Shown here one piece after another: positions 5,595 through 8,108 of a stretch of DNA of 8,108 nucleotides (position 1 is the first letter of the stretch; every line of letters starts with the position of its first letter). Source of the stretch: Pseudomonadota bacterium (GTDB lineage: Bacteria; Myxococcota_A; UBA796; SXON01). The translations under genes were made by a program, and so were the position numbers. The notes beneath the pieces were generated by a model. The model was not told the origin of the DNA, did no database searches, and saw only the letters and a program-made list of their open reading frames with translations. The stretch spans positions 1-8,108 of the forward strand of contig SXOM01000300.1 of NCBI GenBank assembly GCA_005776735.1. The letters are read 5' to 3'.

Positions 5595-6532
5595 GCGACC
5601 GTCCGGGCCAGGCCCTCGGAGAACGGGATGAGCCCCGGCGGGCCGAGCCGCGCCGTCATCGTGTGGACGTCGAGCTGCTTGCGCGGCATCCCGTCTGGCC
5701 GCGAGCGGTCCCAGCCGATGGCGCCGCGGTAGCCGCACGCTTCGGCGACCGCCGCCGCGATGTCGGCGATCGACCGTTCGACCCCGCTGCCCAGGTTCAC
5801 CGGCTCCGGTCCCCCGCCCACCGCGAGCGCGCGGACGGCGAGGCGGGCGGCGTCCTCGACGTAGAGCAGGTCACGCGTGGCGCGCCCGGTGCCCCAACAG
5901 ACCACCTCGGCGACCCCTTCCGACCGCGCGGCCTCGAAGCGCCGCACGAGCGCGCCGACCACGTGCGCGCGCACCGGGTCGAACGACTCGCCGGGGCCGA
6001 AGAGGTTGGTCGGCACCACGAAGACCGAGTCGAACCCCCGCTCCTCGGCGAGCGCGGCGCCGTGCCGCATCATCAGCCGCTTGCTGTGCCCGTAGGGGCC
6101 GTTGGTCGGCTCGGGCTCCCCCTCGTACAGGTGCGCTTCGCACATCGGCTGCGCGGCGTCGCGCGCGTAAGCGCACGCGGAGGAGATGCCGACCAGCCGC
6201 CGCACCCCGGCGCGGGCCGCCGCGTCGAGCACGTTGGTGTTGGCCAGCACGTTTCCCGACAACGCCGTGGCGGGGTGCGCCTTCATCCAGCCGATCCCGC
6301 CGCCGACCGCGGCCGCGTGAATGACGAGGTCGGGCCGCAGGCGTCGGAACATCGCCGCGACCGCGCCGGGATCGCACAGATCGGCCTCGTCGCGACCCAC
6401 GCCGAGCGCCGCGCCGCCCTGTTCCTGGACCGCGCGGACCAGGTGGGCGCCGAAGAACCCGCGCGCGCCGGTGACGAGCACCCGGGCGCCGGCGAGCGAC
6501 AGCTCCTCCCCCCACGCCGCGTCCATGCTCAC
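5573..6532 (-). CDS. GDP-L-fucose synthase-family NAD(P)-dependent epimerase/reductase (Fcl/WcaG/ColC-like)
   Basis: This 319-residue extended SDR has the Rossmann motif TGARGFFG at 21-28. Expected catalytic residues, placed by spacing to E. coli GDP-fucose synthase, are all present: Ser118, Tyr147 and Lys151 (YGHSK), Cys120 and His190. Family blocks include EPTNGPYG, VVPTNLFGP, CWGTGRATRDLLYVEDAA and WDRSRPDGMPRKQLDV. In relatives the Cys/His pair epimerises and the Tyr reduces a GDP-4-keto-6-deoxyhexose, giving GDP-L-fucose; ColC does the equivalent on the 3-deoxy substrate to give GDP-L-colitose. With a ColD-like enzyme two genes upstream, the colitose-type product is plausible, but sequence alone does not separate the two. 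GTG at 6532 makes a GTGA overlap with the upstream stop, supporting it as start; ATG at 6526 is the alternative. It is a cytoplasmic enzyme. Confidence 0.85.
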   Translation of the reverse strand: MSMDAAWGEELSLAGARVLVTGARGFFGAHLVRAVQEQGGAALGVGRDEADLCDPGAVAAMFRRLRPDLVIHAAAVGGGIGWMKAHPATALSGNVLANTNVLDAAARAGVRRLVGISSACAYARDAAQPMCEAHLYEGEPEPTNGPYGHSKRLMMRHGAALAEERGFDSVFVVPTNLFGPGESFDPVRAHVVGALVRRFEAARSEGVAEVVCWGTGRATRDLLYVEDAARLAVRALAVGGGPEPVNLGSGVERSIADIAAAVAEACGYRGAIGWDRSRPDGMPRKQLDVHTMTARLGPPGLIPFSEGLARTVAWFRSSS

Positions 6533-7455
6533 ACGTTGCTGTAGGGGTTGTGGATGCGCACGTGCGAGAGGCCCGCGATGAGCTCGTCCAACCCCCGATC
6601 GATGCCCACCGCGGTGTGGAAGCCGAGGCCGCGGATCCGGGCGTAGCTCACCGCGTAGTCACGCTTGTCCTCGTCGCTGCCGACATCAGCGAAGTAAAGG
6701 TGGAAGTTCAGCTTCTTCTGCAGGAGCTGGGTGATGTCCTCCTTGGTGTAGTTCATGGACTCGTGGCCCACGTTGAGCACCTTGTCCCGCGCCGCTTCCC
6801 AGTTGTCGAGCAGGTGGGGCACCACCCGCGCCATGTCGTGCACGTGGATGAACGTACGGCGGAAGTGACGCTCGTACACCAACAAGTAACGATTTACCAA
6901 CGCCTGGTACGCGAAGTCGTTGATCATCAGGTCGAGGCGGAGGCGCGGCGACAGGCCGAACGCCGTCGCGAAGCGGAGCGCGACGCTGTTGGGCCGCGAC
7001 ATGGCCATGTGTTCGGCCGCCGTCTTGGTCTCGCCATACAAGGAGAGCGGGTTGAGCGGCGTCTCCTCGTCGCAGACCCCCATCACCTCGCCGTAGTTGC
7101 TCCCCGTCGAGAAGTTGATGAACCGCGTCTCGGGGCGGATGTGATCGAGGACCGCGCGGGTACCGTCGAGGTTGGTGCGGCGGGCTTCGTCCGGCCACTT
7201 CTTGCACGCGGGGTAGCCGACGACCGCCGCGAGGTGCACCACGGCGTCGGCGTCGGCGAGATCGCGCGCGAGCGCCGGGATCTCCAGCACGTTTCCGTGC
7301 CGGAAGCTGAAGCCGGGGTGGATGAAGGAGCCCAGGATGGGCTCGACGCCGAACTTCAGGGTGTCGATGACGTGAACCCGGTGCCCGAGCGAGAGCAGGT
7401 GCGGGACCAGGACGCTGCCGACGTAGCCGGCCCCGCCGGTGACGACGATCTTCAT
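6529..7455 (-). CDS. NAD-dependent nucleotide-sugar epimerase/dehydratase (extended SDR)
   Basis: This 308-residue cytoplasmic enzyme starts with MKIVVTGGAGYVGSVLVPHL, a GxxGxxG dinucleotide site, with acidic Asp31 at the end of the second strand as in NAD-preferring enzymes. The active-site Ser/Thr is in NFSTGSNYG (114-122) and the Tyr-Lys pair is Tyr140/Lys144 (YGETK). VVHLAAVVGYPAC, ATAFGLSPRLRLDL and NPYSNV at the very end resemble a widespread branch of sugar epimerases found in glycan clusters. The substrate cannot be read from the sequence; a 4-epimerase, 4-reductase or 4,6-dehydratase activity are all possible. ATG at 7455 overlaps the upstream stop (ATGA), and its own stop overlaps the next start (GTGA), so it lies in the middle of a translationally coupled operon. 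Its 3' half has stretches with AT-richer codons (for example GTA, CGT, TTG TTG near 6880-6900) unlike its neighbours. Confidence 0.85.
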   Translation of the reverse strand: MKIVVTGGAGYVGSVLVPHLLSLGHRVHVIDTLKFGVEPILGSFIHPGFSFRHGNVLEIPALARDLADADAVVHLAAVVGYPACKKWPDEARRTNLDGTRAVLDHIRPETRFINFSTGSNYGEVMGVCDEETPLNPLSLYGETKTAAEHMAMSRPNSVALRFATAFGLSPRLRLDLMINDFAYQALVNRYLLVYERHFRRTFIHVHDMARVVPHLLDNWEAARDKVLNVGHESMNYTKEDITQLLQKKLNFHLYFADVGSDEDKRDYAVSYARIRGLGFHTAVGIDRGLDELIAGLSHVRIHNPYSNV

Positions 7456-8108
7456 GCGGAGTTCTTCCAGGCGAGGACGAGCTCGCGGAGGCGGCGGCCG
7501 TGCCCCTCCCCGAACGCGTGGTGATTACCGACGAAACACCCGTCGCGGTGCACCCGATCGGCCACCGGCAGGGGCACCGGCGCGCGGGCGCCCGGCACCC
7601 GCTCGAACGCGGGCTGACGCACGAGGTTGCTCCCCGAGATGGGGCGGGTCTCGACCCCGTGCGCTTCGAGGTGCGCCATGAACGAAGCGCGATCCCCGCG
7701 GACGAGGAACGGGAACGCAAACCCTGCGTGCGCCGTGCCCGGCGCTTCGGGGAAGACGTCGACCAGGTCGCCGAGGTCGGCGCACCACGCCGCGTGGTTG
7801 GCGCGGCGGCGCTCGAGCCACGCCGGCAGCCGCCGGGCCTGGACCAGGCCGAACGCCCCCGCGATCTCGGTGGGGCGCAGGTTGTAGCCCGCCGACACGA
7901 ACAAGAACCGGGGGTCGATCTCGGGGCACCGCGCCGCCCACTCCCGACGATCCGCCCGCTCGCGCACCCACCCGTGCGCACGCAGCGAACGGAGCGCGTC
8001 GGCGAGCTCGGCGTCGGCGGTGACGATCATCCCGCCTTCGATGGTCGAGATGTGGTGCGAGAAGAAGAAGCTGAACGCGCCCGCGGCGCCGAGCCCGCCC
8101 ACGCGGCG
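7452..8108 (-). CDS. DegT/StrS-family PLP enzyme with His at the lysine position, ColD-like sugar 3-dehydrase (5' end outside window)
   Basis: The frame is open from the window edge, so only the last 218 residues are visible; the GTG at 8102 is an internal Val, not the start. The motif AFSFFFSHHISTIEGG aligns with the family motif FSFxxTKxxxxxEGG, placing the first His (codon 8055-8057) where the Schiff-base Lys normally is. YNLRPTEIAGAFGLVQ is the usual dimer-interface block. In this family Lys-to-His enzymes (ColD; E1/RfbH) remove the C3 hydroxyl of a 4-keto-6-deoxy sugar instead of transaminating it. The Cys-x-Cys-x7-Cys cluster of the iron-sulfur E1/RfbH type is absent after the His, favouring the PLP-only ColD type. 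It is followed by two SDR sugar enzymes with an ATGA overlap. Family is secure; the dehydrase reaction is inferred from one residue and the context. Confidence 0.82.
   Translation of the reverse strand, partial: RRVGGLGAAGAFSFFFSHHISTIEGGMIVTADAELADALRSLRAHGWVRERADRREWAARCPEIDPRFLFVSAGYNLRPTEIAGAFGLVQARRLPAWLERRRANHAAWCADLGDLVDVFPEAPGTAHAGFAFPFLVRGDRASFMAHLEAHGVETRPISGSNLVRQPAFERVPGARAPVPLPVADRVHRDGCFVGNHHAFGEGHGRRLRELVLAWKNSA

Noticed and set aside
2724..5732. 1002-codon open frame on the plus strand
   Set aside because: Its Val/Ala/Arg/Gly/Asp composition has no recognisable domain and it lies opposite three well-supported minus-strand genes; GC-rich repeats keep antisense frames open.
5595..5738. 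Start of the lipoprotein at 5738
   Set aside because: It would add 48 Arg/Pro-rich residues ahead of the lipobox, destroying the signal peptide, and overlap the fucose-synthase-family gene by 166 bases.
6686..7981. 431-codon minus-strand frame across the DegT and SDR genes
   Set aside because: Out-of-frame Arg/Ser/Pro-rich translation of two clearly recognised enzymes.
7900..8060. Iron-sulfur E1/RfbH-type dehydrase
   Set aside because: After the HH motif the only nearby Cys is in AARCPEID; the Cys-x-Cys-x7-Cys cluster of that type is not there.

Overview
The window is very GC-rich and densely coded, and every gene I can support is on the minus strand. Transcription therefore runs from 8108 down to 1. 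Several features point to a predatory or myxobacteria-like lineage (Myxococcota or a related former deltaproteobacterial group): lipoproteins with very short signal peptides, an OmpA protein with thrombospondin type 3 repeats, and a lamin-tail/MopE-repeat protein with a MYXO-CTERM-like tail. This assignment is inference from protein architecture; there is no rRNA or other phylogenetic marker here.

Region 1 (8108 to 4038) reads as the end of a nucleotide-sugar operon running into a surface lipoprotein. It begins with the C-terminal part of a DegT/StrS-family PLP enzyme whose Schiff-base lysine position is histidine, as in the sugar 3-dehydrases ColD and E1/RfbH. Next, with an ATGA overlap, comes an extended SDR nucleotide-sugar epimerase/dehydratase. 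A GDP-L-fucose synthase-family enzyme follows with a GTGA overlap and has all five expected catalytic residues. The lipoprotein start then overlaps the end of that gene by about 22 bases. A ColD-like enzyme near an Fcl/ColC-like enzyme suggests a 3,6-dideoxyhexose such as GDP-colitose, though plain GDP-fucose chemistry is not excluded. The lipoprotein consists of four tandem domains of roughly 100 residues sharing a QDxxxDGPxxxDP signature; I do not recognise this as a named family.

Region 2 (4037 to 3915) is a 123-base spacer holding a striking nested palindrome just after the lipoprotein stop.

Region 3 (3914 to 679) is a two-gene unit with an ATGA overlap. The first gene is a secreted lamin-tail-domain protein with five MopE-type acidic repeats and a C-terminal Cys/hydrophobic/Arg sorting tail. 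The second is an outer-membrane beta-barrel-like protein with four thrombospondin type 3 repeats and a peptidoglycan-binding OmpA domain.

Region 4 (678 to 1) is a 187-base spacer with a strong hairpin, then the first 163 codons of another secreted lipoprotein that runs off the window. Its visible end resembles the signature of the four-domain lipoprotein.

The theme of the window is cell-surface construction: sugar precursors for an envelope glycan beside lipoproteins and outer-membrane proteins rich in probable calcium- or metal-binding Asp/Gly repeats. I found no tRNA, rRNA, CRISPR array, transposase or insertion sequence.
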